Shown here: in pieces, positions 23,403 to 35,871 of the stretch
Numbering within the stretch: position 1 is the first letter of the stretch
Layout: the number at the start of each line of letters is the position of its first letter
Translations under genes and position numbers: made by a program
The notes under the pieces: generated by a model
Told to the model about the DNA's origin: nothing
Database searches by the model: none
What the model saw: only the letters and a program-made list of their open reading frames with translations
DNA from: Hymenopus coronatus
Lineage: Eukaryota > Arthropoda > Insecta > Mantodea > Hymenopodidae
DNA length: 64,000 nt
Assembly: GCA_030762935.1 (NCBI GenBank)
Contig: CM060890.1
Coordinates: 68,264,765 to 68,328,764 of the forward strand
Direction of reading: 5' to 3'

Positions 23403-24785
23403 ATAAACCATATAGTTTCCCGAAAGCATTCAATTATCTCTGATACTTAGCTCCGTAATTATTCCAAAGACTCTGGGTGAAGCTTTCCTTAAGAACTATA
23501 CGGTTACAGCTTGATTAGTTTGTGCATTTTTTACCCAACAAAATTAAGCTTTGTTTAATAAAAAAAAAAGGTAGTGAATGATTTATTCTTGTAGCGTCAT
23601 TCCCTAGTAAAGTACAACTACGGGTTCGAAGCTGGTGGTTTGTATTGGAAGCAGTGATATGTAGAATTGTAGAAGCTCTTCGTTGTGAAAGCAGTGTAGT
23701 GGGAAAATAACACTTCCATGTGCAGCTGTTCTTGTCCTGAGTTTTAGCCCCTCTTGATACAGGGTTGGTAGAGTTGGTTGACTGTAGCACGTTTTGAGAA
23801 ATTAGCTTAATACTAAAATCCGCCGCGCGTGATACTTGAGTTGATGCGCCGACTCCATATGTCTCCATTGTTGTTGACGGATAGAGTTGACTGTTGCGAA
23901 TGGCTCATATAAAACTTCATTTTATTTATGCCCTGCAATTCTGATGGAATAATGTGACTGGCTGATAGCCGGTGAATACAAGTGTTGTTATTCCCTTGCT
24001 TGATATATAGAATGCGGATAAAATAAGAAAGAGTAATTGGTTTAACAATTCTGAACTGTTTTGTTGTGCTAATTTTAGCAGTTAGTGTCCCCTTTAATGA
24101 CAAAGATATTTTCTTTTTAGTAATTTCACACAACACATATATAAATACAATGAATTACGTACTGAGAGATTCAATGTCTCCTGTATTCAAATAGAAAAAT
24201 AATAAAATGCAATATTTCAGCTGTTTGTGACATCAGTTGGCGATATTTTTTTATACCTTTGGCATTTTCACAAATGCCAAACATTTTCTTAAATTTGCCT
24301 AGATGAGTTGTTTACATCTATTGTAATTTTACGTCCTTATGATGGTAACAAAGTTTTTAAACACATTGTTAACGTAAACCTTTTCAAGTGTATCTGTATT
24401 GGTTATTTTACAATTTTGACATAATAATGCCTTGTGTAGAAAAATATTATTTAATTTATTTAAATGCAATTTATTTACTACTTCGGTGTTGCAGATTTAC
24501 ATCTCATGAATACCTAGTTTGCAAACACATGCTTCTTAGCCGTTCATTTTATAATCCATATTTGTTAAAATTCTATACTTTATCAGCATACTTACGACTA
24601 TATGTAACGCATCTTGTTGGTGATGTCACACGGCAATTCTTTCCAATATTGTTTTTCTTCATTTTTATGCCAAAACAATGAATTATAATTATTTTTCGAT
24701 CGTTTTCGTGCAAATGGCGAATGATTAACATTAATTTACTTATGAGTTGTGACTAAATAGCCCTTCGATACTAATATTATTTTGT
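23403..24785. other. no recognisable feature
   Basis: AT-rich flank of the minisatellite. Two minus-strand frames (23515-23868 and 23813-24136) overlap and show no known domain. A poly(A)-like run lies at 23559-23570. Confidence 0.35.
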
Positions 24786-25590
24786 TACTTTCTCTACACG
24801 AAATATGTACATAGTGTATAGAGAAGCTATTGCACTCCGATAGGGCCCCTGTATCCAAAAAGGTATTTCCGAAAAAGGTCCGTGTGCGTGTCCGTGTGTC
24901 TGTGAATATAATAGCTCAAAAACGAAAAGTCTGTAAAATACCAAACTTGGTATTTAAATTTAGTGTCTTTGAGATGGGACACAATGATTTTCAACAAAAT
25001 CCCCCCACACCAAACTACCCTTTACATGGAACTTTTTTCGAAAATATTTATTTTCTAAAAAATGGCTCTAACGATTTTGATTAAAATATCGTATATTAAA
25101 GATATTTACCTGACAAATAAAATGTATATTTTAATTTTCTGCGAATATCCTCTGAAGACTATTGTGGGTGGAATTTTACGGAAATTTGCATAAATGCTAA
25201 ACCGTAAAAAATGGACGAAAACATATAACACAAAAATGTAGAGCACATTAAAACACACAATTTATGTTCTATTCGTTTTTTTCTGGATTTGATCGTTTTT
25301 GAGATATTCCTTATTTTTGGTTTCAGCTTTGGGAAACGTAACTTTTCTCATACAGGAATTTGTCAACTCCTGTCCATACAAACAAAGGAACTTCAATCAC
25401 ATAGCAACCAGCTTTTGGCTATCACTTTAACCTATGGTACTTCCTTATTTCCCTTCTACTTACAATAAGACTATTTCTGCTAATTTTTTCTCGATTAATA
25501 TAAAGTAAATGAAGTATAAGCTTTTTAACAATAGTTTGTTGCAGAGATGTAGAGAAAGTCATGTGATTGAAACACATAAGTTAATAGTAC
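24786..25590 (-). mobile_element. family M copy with outer end, minus orientation
   Basis: Begins at the outermost family M sequence TACTTTCTCTACACG, continues ATATGTACATAGTGTATAGA, GAAGCTATTGCACTCC, with a shortened terminal repeat. The full interior order follows (CCGTGTGCGTGTCCGTGTGT, ATACCAAACTTGGTATTTAA, CTACCCTTTACATGG, GGCTCTAACGATTTTG, CACACAATTTATG, GATATTCCTTATTTTTGG), to GCAGAGATGTAGAGAAAGTC. The distal terminal repeat is missing. Confidence 0.8.
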
Positions 25591-27714
25591 TCTGTTTTTG
25601 TTTTATCTGACTATGTCAATTCGTTACTCGGATATACCAAATCTTAAGAACAGAAACACAACGTGTTATTATTCTGCAGTCTATCCACATAAAAGATTAT
25701 GAAAGTGTTATAAATATTAACAGTTGTTCAAAATTGTTACCAAACCTCCAAGAATTAATAAGGAAGGTGGAGTTCAAAGCATGTGCCGGATGTTTTTCAT
25801 CAGTCGCAAGTATTTGTCTTTCCCTCGAATGTTCCAAAGGTTTGCTGGTTCGTCACCAGGGGTCGTTAGCGCTCCCCCTTCCTTTGTCCATTGGTTTCAG
25901 CGCCCCGGGCTGTCCTGTCATATGTCCTAAAGCGCGGAGTTGTGTTTGACATGTCGACCTGCGACATACGGTTTACTCGTACGTTTCATTCGCTACATAA
26001 TGAGACTCGGTGGTTTCTTCCATCTCAACTCGCGGATGTGAATATACCGAACTACATTCGAGCTTCTCGTTCATATGCCCACTTGTGGAAAATGAACAAT
26101 TTACTGTTTCCAGCCTTCTCTCGTTCCTGAGTACATATCAGGCGTGTTGTTTCAGTGTTTTAGGGAAATGATATACAAATGGTGTCTTAGAATTGATAAC
26201 AGCATTTTAATGCAGCTAAGACTCTTTTCTTCAGGTGGTATTTTTTCAGACCATTTGATGTCCAAAACTGAGCAAAAACTAATCCTTGGTTTTGGTTTTT
26301 TTTTTATAATATGGGATGGTAGGTTCATAGATATCAATTTCTTCCCCATGTAATTTTTCAGGCTGTACGTTCACGTGATGATTTGAAACAAATTATATCA
26401 ACTCGCCTCGTACTGGTATTGCTTGCAATACCACCTACTTCCTCATACACAGTGAAGTCCTATCTATCGTTTTTAGAATCTTATGGTGACTACTGTTTCT
26501 AAGTACTTTCCCGAACGCACAGAAACCCAGGCATGTCCAAGAGTTTCGTGCTGTCTGTGGCAGCCGAGACTGGTGATTTGACAGATTATCTGTACTGACA
26601 GTTTTAGAATTTGTTATTCTGCACTAATTTCTTAGTCGAATTATGCAGCTATACTTTAATCATTTCTTTCTGGGTTTTCTGCACAAGATAAAGTTGAAAC
26701 AGAAGATTTAATCTTCAGCAAGGAACTTAAAAACTATAATGTGTAAATGGCTTATTTTATTTACATACTGTACGAAAATACAATTATGGTTTTTCGTGAA
26801 ACTTGTGAGGTTTGCTCTGAGTGAATTATTTCTCCTCCTTAGTTTATAATTATGATACGTGGGCTTGAAGTGAAGGCGGGCGTATAAAAGTTGTTTGCTG
26901 AATCGAATTACAAATAAATGGAATTACGTAGAATCTATACATATTTTCTGCATCTGTCAGTTTAGTTGAAACATGTGAAAAATCCTCAAATAAAAATCTA
27001 AGCAGACTGGTACGCTATTTCGTTTCACTAATACTTACCGAAATAGTTTATTGAAAAACACAACGTACAAGAAAGATGTAAGTAACGAGCATCAATGCTA
27101 GTAGTATAGCCTCCAGAAGTCCAGGAAGAACTCTTCTTAAGAAGTAGGTGTTGCTAGGAAATATGTTCCAATAATCCTATAGCTAACTATCCTCAGCCTC
27201 CCCCCCCCCGCCCAATCATTAGTTCTCCGTTGTTCCTACACCTACACGAAATATTTTGCGGCATAGTGTTGCTTTTCGAATTCTTCAGATGAATAGATTT
27301 ATCTCCTGAAAAGAAAAAATATTTTAGCCAGTAAAGTTTGTTGCCGAGCCGATTATCAAAACGACACAGTATTCTACTGGCTGCAATAATTATATTAATT
27401 CTGTTGAATGTGGGCTTGGTTTTATTTGACTAGACCAACTCTGCAGGAAGCAATATTCTGACAAGAATCCATTGTCTCGATAGATGTTTTCACAATTCTG
27501 TAACAAGCTGCGTGGAATGTGGAAGCCACGGTATTTGACACCAATATCTGAAAACTGATGAATGGTTATCATGCCTCCGGGGCGCTTTTCCTCTCCGTTA
27601 CCGACGGAGCTATCCTGCTCGGGGATATGTAGCACAGTTAGATACTCGGATTGAATTTGTCAACAAATCTTCAATTCTTATGAGTTTCATTCATTCTACC
27701 TCTTATGTAAGAAA
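25591..27714. other. unassigned, with two GC-richer patches
   Basis: At 25765-26135 the composition becomes balanced and several overlapping frames are open on the plus strand, without known motifs. At 27390-27635 a minus-strand frame of 81 codons (HIPEQDSSVGNGEEKRPGG near its start) has a protein-like composition but no recognised family and no convincing splice sites. A (C)n run is at 27199-27208. I could not assign either patch. Confidence 0.35.
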
Positions 27715-27965
27715 CTGTTCATACAAAACATTATGCATCTATTTATTTTATACTAATCAAGCTAAAAATTAGCAAAAATAATCTTATTAATTATTTTCTT
27801 ACAAGCAGAAGAGAAATAAGAATAAAGTAAATAAAATCTTCTAAAATTTGGTTACTATGTGATTCAAATTTGATTCTCTTTTAATCTAGAATAGTAATGT
27901 TTATAAGAATTAGAAACATTACAATATAAGAAAGAAAATAAAACCAATAAGCAAAGGAATATAAA
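27715..27965 (+). mobile_element. family M fragment, plus orientation, strongly A-enriched
   Basis: Order matches family M: TACTAATCAAGC, AAAATTAGCAAAAATAATC, ACAAGCAGAAGAGAAATAAG, AATTTGGTTACTATGTGATTC, AAACCAATAAGCAAAGGAA. Highly diverged. Confidence 0.55.
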
Positions 27966-28084
27966 TGAATAGGGGGGAAAGAGATTACAATAACTAAATA
28001 AATAAGTGATTCAAGGTATTAAAAAGGAAATTCATTAGAATAAGCAATATTGTTAAAAATTGTAAACAATATTTATTTTAAAAT

Positions 28085-28250
28085 AGGAACTGAAGCTTTC
28101 CCGGCGACGTATTGATTCAAAATCTTCTCGGGCTTCTAGCCAGGTAAAAACTTGGTTTGACACCAACGTTTCGAAGAAGTGCATCTTCCTCGTCTTCAGG
28201 GTGAACTGGCTAGAAGCCCGAGAAGATTTTGAATTAATATTTATTTTGTA
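28085..28250 (-). mobile_element. Penelope-like terminal segment with 28-bp inverted repeat
   Basis: A perfect 28-bp inverted repeat (28115-28142 and 28207-28234; starts ATTCAAAATCTTCTCGGG on the plus strand) encloses a hammerhead-like motif on the minus strand. The minus-strand flank CGTCGCCGGGAAAGCTTC lies outside it. A terminal repeat holding a hammerhead motif is a known property of Penelope-like retroelements. No reverse transcriptase or GIY-YIG coding sequence is nearby, so this would be a solo or truncated end. Confidence 0.55.
28168..28199 (-). ncRNA. hammerhead-like ribozyme motif
   Basis: On the minus strand CTGAAGA (28193-28199) matches the CUGANGA core box, a GAGGAAG/CTTCTTC helix with loop ATGCA forms stem II (one G-T pair), and GAAAC (28168-28172) follows at once, then GTTGG. 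The box order and spacing match hammerhead cores in Penelope-like elements. The base right after CUGANGA does not pair well, and the NUH cleavage triplet is not certain by eye. Confidence 0.55.
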
Positions 28251-29139
28251 CACGAGAAGAAATTATTGCTGAAAGTAAAAACCAGAGATATAAGAATATT
28301 AGCTGTAAGATATATTTGGTAACGTGGGTCAGAAAACCATTAGCAGAAAATGAATACAATAGAATTACGAATATTTTGTGTTTTAAGCTTTACAAAGGAG
28401 AAACAAGCATTAAAAACCATGAGTACTTTAGACTCGGTGGTAGCACACTTGAATCTAATGCTTAACTGCGGAGCCAAACTTATTTTGTGAGCTAAGACCG
28501 ATTTGGAAACCCTTGACAGGAAATTGTAACCAATAGAAATTAAGAAATATTTAACTTCGGAAACATTCGTGTCAGATTATTGAAAATAGGAGGAGCTATA
28601 AGAAATTTGTCTGGGCACGAGCGGAGGCTACAGTCACGAATTGAGAATGATAAAACTTATAAACTATCAGTTATGCTGAACAGACATGTTGCATGTTCTG
28701 CTCCCGTAAAATAAATTTTAACTTCAGTGCTGCGATACAAAGCATATGTCTGTTTATATTTGGAAAGTGAGTGGTGGACAGAGTTCCTTTTCCGAGTTTA
28801 CATGGGAATTAGAACAGGGAATAGTCGGAAAATAAAGCAAATCTGGGTAAATTCATAAAAGTTAATTGTAAGAAAGCCATTCAGTTTGGGGGAATACATT
28901 AGTAAAGGAGGAAACGTAAGTCAAAGGGAACAAATATTTGACTAGGTGTGAAAATGAATAAACTGGGATAATCCGAAAAAAATACAATTTTTTTTTTTCT
29001 TCACAGGTGCCCTGAGAAAATCCCTAAAAGAGATCTTGCTTTTAACACCCTTCTTATCCTTTCAAAATCCTGCCGTAAAATGGCCTTTCTGCCTCAACTT
29101 TGCATGACTGGGAGTAAAAAAAAAAAAAAAAAAAAAAAA
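28251..29139. other. AT-rich sequence ending in poly(A)
   Basis: No motif recognised. A 24-nt A run at 29116-29139 directly precedes a family M fragment and may be the tail of an unrecognised retroposed sequence. Confidence 0.35.
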
Positions 29140-29745
29140 GACAGGAATGTGAAATTCCCAGTTGAGAAAAGTTTACAAGGAATATCTCGGAAGTGGTTAA
29201 CTCCACAAAACACGTTTATGACATAAATTGTGTATATCAACGAGACCTACACTTTAATGTAGTAAATTATTGTCTGTCTCTTAAGTTTGACAATTATACC
29301 ATAGTCATCCAGAAAGAAAATGACTTCAGACACTATTCCCAAGAAATTCATGATATACCTAAATTATTTTAGTTGTCATGTATAGGCGGTATTTAATCAA
29401 AATCATTAGAGCCACTGTTCATAAAATAAACATTTTTGAAAAATGTTATATGTAAAGAGTAGTTTCTGATGGTGAATTTTCTTGGAAATCTTTGTGCTGC
29501 AGTTCTGGAAGATGCTGAACTTAATTTCAAATTTGATTTTGACACTCCATTTTTATGTTGTTTATACACAGGGACAAATTCACGCATATGCACACACACG
29601 TGCGACTGTATTTTTTTCAAAAAATTTTCTTTTTTATATATGGGACCCTAAAACTGTATTTTCAGTGAAATCCCGATATCTAATTATTGGATGGAATGCA
29701 ACACCTTTTCTGCCTATGAACTAAGTAGAGAGTAAGAGAGTAGCA
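29140..29745 (+). mobile_element. family M copy with 3' terminal repeat, plus orientation
   Basis: Starts inside the family (CCCAGTTGAGAAAAG, ACAAGGAATATCTCGG, CATAAATTGTGTATATC), passes the GATGGTGAATTTTCTTGG box, has CACACACACGTGCGACTG, and ends in the right terminal repeat (GGGACCCTAAAACTG, GTGAAATCCCGATATC, GGATGGAATGCAACACC, AAGTAGAGAGTAAGAG). Confidence 0.75.
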
Positions 29746-32083
29746 ACAGATAGCATCTAAGTTCTGGTTAGTAATGGGCTCCTGTAGGCAATTGAGAATG
29801 TTTGAAAATACAAATTCTATAAGAGAGATGATCACAATTCTTTGTATAACACATCACGAGACCACGTGGCCTAAATCCGTATCATTGGAAAATGCTATTG
29901 AAACTGTCACAGCACACTGAGCCAAATTTGTGCACTTGCATTAATACACCGCGGATTTCGCTTGTTAAAGGGTAATCTGGATCTTGAAAGTCCATAGTCG
30001 AGTAATTTCAAGTGACAGCTTCTACATTGCAGTATTTTAATTGAAAGATGAAGCGACAACTTTAGACTGAAGGTAGGCCTGCAGTACAGTTAGATGATCC
30101 GTTTTGGATGCCAGATTTAGCGTTTTTGATTGATCTAACCCTGCAATTAAATAGACTTTAATGTTGGGTATTCAATTACCAGAACTAACACATCTAATTA
30201 CAAATATAAGGGACATAGAATATCACTTTATAATGAAACTTGATTTGTGAAGTCTACAATTAGAAAAAAAAAAAAAAAAAGTTGCTCCTTTTCCCTTATC
30301 TTTCATTCCTTGATGAGGTAACTAGATATGGTCTGCAGAAATGCATGCATATTATGTCCAAGTAAAACTGCAGTTTGAACATTAGTTCCTAGGATGTGCC
30401 AAACTTCCGGAATTCTTTAATTTTTTTTTAATTCGGTCAACATTGAGAGCTAGAAGTGGTATTATTAGAGTTTCAATGTAATGCGGAATATTCTCGTCTT
30501 CTAGCTCAAAGATCCATGTGATTTGACGCTTACTCAAAGCCTTGTGTTCTTTTAGAGGCACTTAAAAATATATTACTACTCCATAACCATTTCACCTGTA
30601 AATCTATTAATGTATTACTTCTACACTGGTACTACAAAACTTTAGAAATTTATCAAGACTGTTTGTGGACATAAGGTTCATTGCAACATGAATTATATTC
30701 AAATAACCAAAAGTAATTCATTTTCTTTTGTGATTTTATTGTGCTATGTGAATTAGAGCTGCCAAGATGTTTCCCCAAAACCATTCGCGTGCGCTATTTT
30801 AGGTATATATTAGTATGTGTTTACACTGATTTTCATGCAATCCAGGCGCCAATCTAGCAAGTTTCCCTAATACTATTTACTACTTACGCAATTGTGCAAT
30901 AGTAGCAAAATGCCGTGATTTTCTTCCTTTATATTTTCGTAATTTTTGGTATTTAGGCAAGTGCCTTAACACGGCAGGTGCGGCGTGTTGTTTCAAAACG
31001 TAAAGGATAACATCATGGCTTCCAGACACTCGCAGTGAATAATACGATGTATTTTGAATGCCTTATTTGCCCTGGGACTCTGCATAGAATGGCAGTAAAA
31101 TTATTACACAACCCACTTAATTAGAACTCTGTAGACAAGAAAGATGCTACAGCATACGTCCTTGACTGTTACCAAAGAAATGTGTATTTCTAGTTTACAT
31201 TGGTAAAAGCTGAAACTATCTTGGTAATATTGCTTCAGAAGTTGACGTGTTGGCGTAAGCTTTTAATGAGCAATGTCAGCTACCAACTGTTAAGCATAAA
31301 AAGGAAACGTTGAAAAATTTGGTATGAGTTGCAAAAATATATACGTTACGGTAATCGAAAAGCGCGAAATACTAAATGAATGCAAAACATGTGCAAAACA
31401 ATAAACCTACTCCCTTCACGTGCAGACTATTCGATCCTTGCACCTTTAAAATTAACATATTACAAAACATAAACCATAATGGCTTCTGCATGTACAATAT
31501 GTTATTTTTAAAATATTTAATGCTGCTAATTTTGAAAGGGATCAATAGATGATATCACTTGCACGTCTAAAATGTCGCTTCTAAAATGTGTGCTATTAAT
31601 TGCGTAACCAATGTAAACTGATACTTAATGTGTTTGCAAAAGCATTTTAACAACCACAAATACACAGTTTGTAATAATAATTTCTGAAGAATGCAATTGA
31701 ATGACCTCCAGATTGTTTATAGAGATCATTTATGTTGGGAAGAAATAATAACAGTTTAAGTAACGTCAATGTAACCTTGTTTATTCTTATTTAACAAGAG
31801 ACAAAACAAAAGAAACGCAAAAATTAATATATAAAAATTATTATTCCAACTATTATTGTCGTTGAGAAAGATATGGTTGGTCTTGTCAGCTTTGGTAGGT
31901 ATAGCATGGAATTAAATCATTAATGGAATGTGACGGAATATCGAATTTTGAGCTAGATAAGGCTTTTCGTCTTGTGAAACTTTTCAACCGTGTAATCATA
32001 GCGCTTGGTACTTTTTAATTGTTAAAGTGCTTATTTTTCTTATTTTGGAATGTTCGAGTTACATCGATATACGTTAACAAATA
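29746..32083. other. no recognisable feature
   Basis: AT-rich, with no family M sequence and no long frame. Short A and T runs at 30265-30281 and 30419-30430. Nothing assignable. Confidence 0.4.
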
Positions 32084-32300
32084 GCAGAGCCGTTTTTTTT
32101 TTCATCCTCTTATAGGCTATAAATAAAAGAAAATTTCATGGAAGACAATTACTTTATTACTAAATGGTTACTTTTCAACATAATCACCGAAAAGATTTGA
32201 GACATTTATCGTATCTGTGCACAAGTTTTGCAATACCCGCTTCGTAAAATGTAGCCGCCAGTGATTTTAAATGAGCATTGACGTTGTTTTGAAGATCTTC

Positions 32301-32635
32301 GTACTTTACGACGTTTCCTGAGAGCCGTTCAAAACAAACGAAGAGGAATGCTGACTTCAGGAATTATGTTGATCCATGACAACGTTCGTCCACTCACCGC
32401 TAGCACAACCCATCGACTCCTTGAACAATTTCAATGGGACGTTTTCGATCATCCGCCGTACAGTCCTGACCTGGCACCCGGTGACTTTCACCTTTTCCCT
32501 GGCGTAGCTAGGAGGGCAGCTATTTCAAACCAACGATCTTCAAAACAACATCAATGCTCATTTGAAATCATTGGCGGCACATTTGTTGTAGCGGGTATTG
32601 CAAAGCTTGTGCACAGGTACGATAAATGTTTCATT
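32301..32635 (+). pseudogene. mariner transposase, C-terminal catalytic part
   Basis: Reads LRRFLRAVQNKRRGM, then LIHDNVRPL (second catalytic aspartate), WDVFDHPPYSPDLAPGDFHL (third aspartate 34 residues later: the DD34D spacing of mariner), and after a frame change GIAKLVHRYDKCF near the C-terminus, where the LINE interrupts it. The first catalytic block and the DNA-binding domain are absent. The last codons (GDYVEK-like) resume at 38040-38058 beyond the LINE. Confidence 0.9.
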
Positions 32636-32699
32636 TTTTTTTTATAATTTATTTATTTTAGGTCGCTTTAACTCCTAGGTCATATCGCGACCATAAAAT

Positions 32700-32925
32700 A
32701 GTTATAACAATTGAATTCATTATATTACAATGGAATTATTTACACATTAAACACAGGTCTGTGAATTAAAATTACATTAGAAAAGCAAGTTATTACAATA
32801 AATTATTTACACATTTACATTTACATTAGAAAAGCAAGTTATTACAATAAATTATCTACACATTAAACACAGGTCTGAGAATTAAAATTACATTGGAATA
32901 GCAAGTTTTACATACATTTAAATAA
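32700..32925 (-). repeat. tandem repeats in the LINE 3' UTR
   Basis: The block ATTAGAAAAGCAAGTTATTA, CAATAAATTATTTACACATT and AAACACAGGTCTGTGAATTA recurs two to three times with small changes. It lies between the ORF2 stop (32951) and the tail. Confidence 0.85.
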
Positions 32926-32950
32926 AATATTTTGAAAAGGTACATTGCTG

Positions 32951-35182
32951 TTAAAAGTCAGTTTTAAAAGATTTAAAATATTGTGAATTGTACATTAGTT
33001 TTAAGTCCAGTTTTATATTTCTAAGAAAGAGCAGAATTTGCTTGAATTTTTGTGGAGTATTCAGTGTTGTGGCTATATCTTCTGTGATGCTGTAGAGCTG
33101 TCGTTCTGTAGTGTATCTTCTGCATTCTGTGAAAATGTGTTCAATGGTGAGTTGCGTGTTGCAGATTTCACATTGAGGTAGGTTGTCTTTGGTGAAGATG
33201 TATGAATGGGTTAGTTTAGTATGTCCTATTCGTAGTCTTGTGATAGTCACTTGTTCTTTCGTCTTCAGTGAACGTACGGGGCAAGGATTGGTGACGTCAT
33301 CTTTCCTTACCATACGTAATTTTACTGGTGGATTTTGAGCTCTAAGTTGCCTGCTAAAGTGTTTTATGATGTCACTATATGGTACTGAATGTCTCGTAAC
33401 TTCTGTTAGTCGAGTTGCTTCTTTGGCTGCTTTATCTGCTGCTTCATTACCTTTGATGCCACAATGAGACGGAATCCACGTAAAAATGATGTCCTTTGTG
33501 TCTGTAAGAGCGTGATGGTGAAGAGTTTGAATGTCCTGGAGTAGTTCAAGATCAGTCGATCGGTTTCTAAGACTTTGGAGGATGCTTAGTGAATCGGTAA
33601 ATACAAGAAAGTCACTGTGGCTGGATTGGTTAGTGTATATTAAAGCTTGCTTAAGTGCATAAAGCTCGCAGGAAAATATGGAATATGTATCAGGAAGCTT
33701 TAATTTAATTGTGTTGTCTGGAGTTATCACTGCACACCCACTCCCATCTTCCTGTTTGGATCCATCGGTGTATATGAATTTACGGTTAGAATGAAAATTT
33801 TGTATTTCTTGGAAAACTAATCTGTATACAGATGTATCTGTTTGAGATTTCTGATAGTTTGTAATATCCAAGTTAAGTTGGGGAAGAGATATTCTCCATG
33901 GAGGTAATTCTTGAAATGTCCGTGGCATTGTGGGAGGGATTTCTAGACCAAGTTCTTCTATGCATGTTCGTATTTTAAGGTGGAATGGTAATGAATGCCT
34001 TGACTTTGCTGTGAGTTCTCCTTTGTGTTTGTCTGTGAATACGTATCGATGGATTTCTGAGTTAGGTCTTGCTGAAATCTTGATTGCATATTTCAAGCAC
34101 AGTTCCATTCTGCGGAAGTCCAGTGGCGTTTCATTGGTTTCCATCAATAGGCTGGTTACAGGACTGGTTCTAAATGCTCCTAAGCATATCCTAACAGCAT
34201 TTGATTGGATCGTATTTAATGTTTTTATAACTGTTGGTTTAGCTGAGTGACATATCTGGGCGCCGTAGTCCAATTTTGTTCTAATGAGAGCTTTATAGGT
34301 TCTTAAGAGAACGTTGATGTCAGCACCCCAGTTTCTATGTGCCAGAACTTTTAAAACATTTAGTCTTCTTATACATTCATTTTTTAATTCGGCTATGTGA
34401 TACTTCCAGCTTAATGTTGAGTCAAATGTTAATCCCAATATTTTGACAGTTTTGACAACTTTAACTGTCTTATTTTCGATGGTCATAGTGGGGTTTGCGA
34501 GATTATAAGATTTGGAGAAGCATATGCATTTTGACTTGCTGTGAGATAGACTAAGACCAGCGTGAGCTGCCCAGGTGGAGAGTTTTCTTAGCGTCTCTTG
34601 AAGTGTTGATGTAGTAAGGGGGTTTTTCCCTTTGCAGAAGATTGTCAAGTCATCTGCAAATAGTAGACCCTTGACAGGTGGAGAAATGTTGTTAACAATG
34701 CTGTTGACTGCTATAAGAAACAATATAACACTGATTACAGAACCTTGTGGTACACCTCTTTCTGTAGGTAGTTCTTTGGACATCACTCCTTTATATCGTA
34801 CCCTTATTTTTCGTTCTCGGAGAAAATTGTAAATAAAGTAGTACATGTTTCCTCTAATACCGATACGTTCTAACTCTTTAAGTATGAAGTTTCGAGATAC
34901 TGTATCGTACGCTTTTTCTATGTCCAAGCTTATTGCAATTAACTGTTGGTTCTCAATAAATGCAGATCTTATTTCAGATTCGATTATTAGATGATGATCC
35001 GTGGTGGATCGAAAATGGCGAAAATCATTTTGATGTTCCGAAAAATACTCAGTTTTCTCTAATTCCCAGCGAAGTCGGCTATTAACTATTTTTTCAAAGA
35101 CTTTGCACATAGTCTGAAGTTTCCGGGCGAAGGGAGATCCTTTCCTGGTATCGGAATGGGCACTACAATTGCAGTACGCCAC
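32951..35182 (-). pseudogene. LINE ORF2, reverse transcriptase and RNase H part
   Basis: An uninterrupted 743-codon frame that is the 3' portion of a frameshifted ORF2. Reverse transcriptase blocks appear in order: SLDIEKAYDTV (motif A), RGVPQGSVIS (motif B), LLFADDLTIF (motif C with the catalytic DD), KILGLTFDSTLSW (motif E). RNase H follows with IYTDGSK, SCELYALKQA, VFTDSLSIL and SHCGIKGNEAADKAA, keeping all catalytic acids. A CX2CX7HX4C knuckle (CEICNTQLTIEHIFTEC) lies near the C-terminus. The enzyme would copy LINE RNA into the nicked target. The listed methionine is only the first in this frame; the natural start is at 36635, four frame changes upstream. Confidence 0.93.
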
Positions 35183-35475
35183 TGATCCGGAAATCTTCTG
35201 GAGTTCCTTAGGTAGTTAAGAATTTCATGCAGGTAGATAAGTCCGTCTTGAGGTAAGCATTTAAGTAGAGCATAGGAAATATTATCGGGCCCTGGACTGT
35301 TACATTTACACTGTTCAAGAGTTTGTAAAACCTCTGTGAAGGTAATATTATCATTGTATGCTTCACTTGTTTCTTTGTTAGGTTCTTTGGAACAAATCAA
35401 CTGTGCATGATTTTCGGGTAATTCCCTTGTATCGCTTCCTTTTTCGGAAGTGGCTGTGCAGGTCTGAGCTAACAT
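35086..35475 (-). pseudogene. LINE ORF2, start of the reverse transcriptase region
   Basis: 129 codons in another frame than its neighbours. CNSPGPDNISYALLKCL and RRFPDQWRTAIVVPIPIPGKD are the conserved stretch just before the fingers of non-LTR reverse transcriptases (usually followed by NYRPISL; here degraded to NFRLCA). A frameshift near 35110 leads into the large downstream frame. Confidence 0.9.
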
Positions 35476-35864
35476 ATTCGTAATGGTTTGCAGGTCTGTG
35501 TTTTATTTTCCATAGGATCGTATAAAGATATATTTTGTACTGTTCCATGTGAGCCTCTTATTTTACGAATTTTTTGCCATATTACGTTTGAAGGTGTTTG
35601 ATTATTTAAAGAGGAAACGAACGCCAGCCAAGAGTCTTTTTTGCTTGTTTTAACCACTTGGCGTGCCTTAGCTCTTGCTTTTTGGAATTCAATTTTGTGT
35701 TCTGGTGTCGGTCGCCGTTTGAATATATAGTAGGCCTTGTTCTTCGCGGCTATTGCTAATTTACATTGTTGATTCCACCAGCTTAAAGTTTTCTTGTCAG
35801 TAAAGTATTTCTTCGGGATGCTGATATCGGCGGATTGTAGGATCAAGTTTGTAAATGACTTCAC
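35469..35864 (-). pseudogene. LINE ORF2, linker between endonuclease and reverse transcriptase
   Basis: Carries SWWNQQCKLAIAAKNKAYY and EFQKARAKARQVVKTSKKDSW, the typical WW-C and basic K/R-rich linker found after the endonuclease in RNase H-bearing LINEs. It joins its neighbours by frame changes near 35868 and 35470. Confidence 0.88.
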
Positions 35865-35871
35865 TATTTCA

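Noticed and set aside
21452..23443. Long open frames (663, 635 and 534 codons) that look like repeat proteins
   Set aside because: They are a consequence of a 24-bp unit without stops in five frames. All frames are equally open, starts and ends lie at random points, and there are no signal peptide, splice sites or varied domains.
27390..27635. Possible host exon on the minus strand
   Set aside because: Composition is protein-like, but no family motif and no convincing splice signals; kept only as an unassigned patch.
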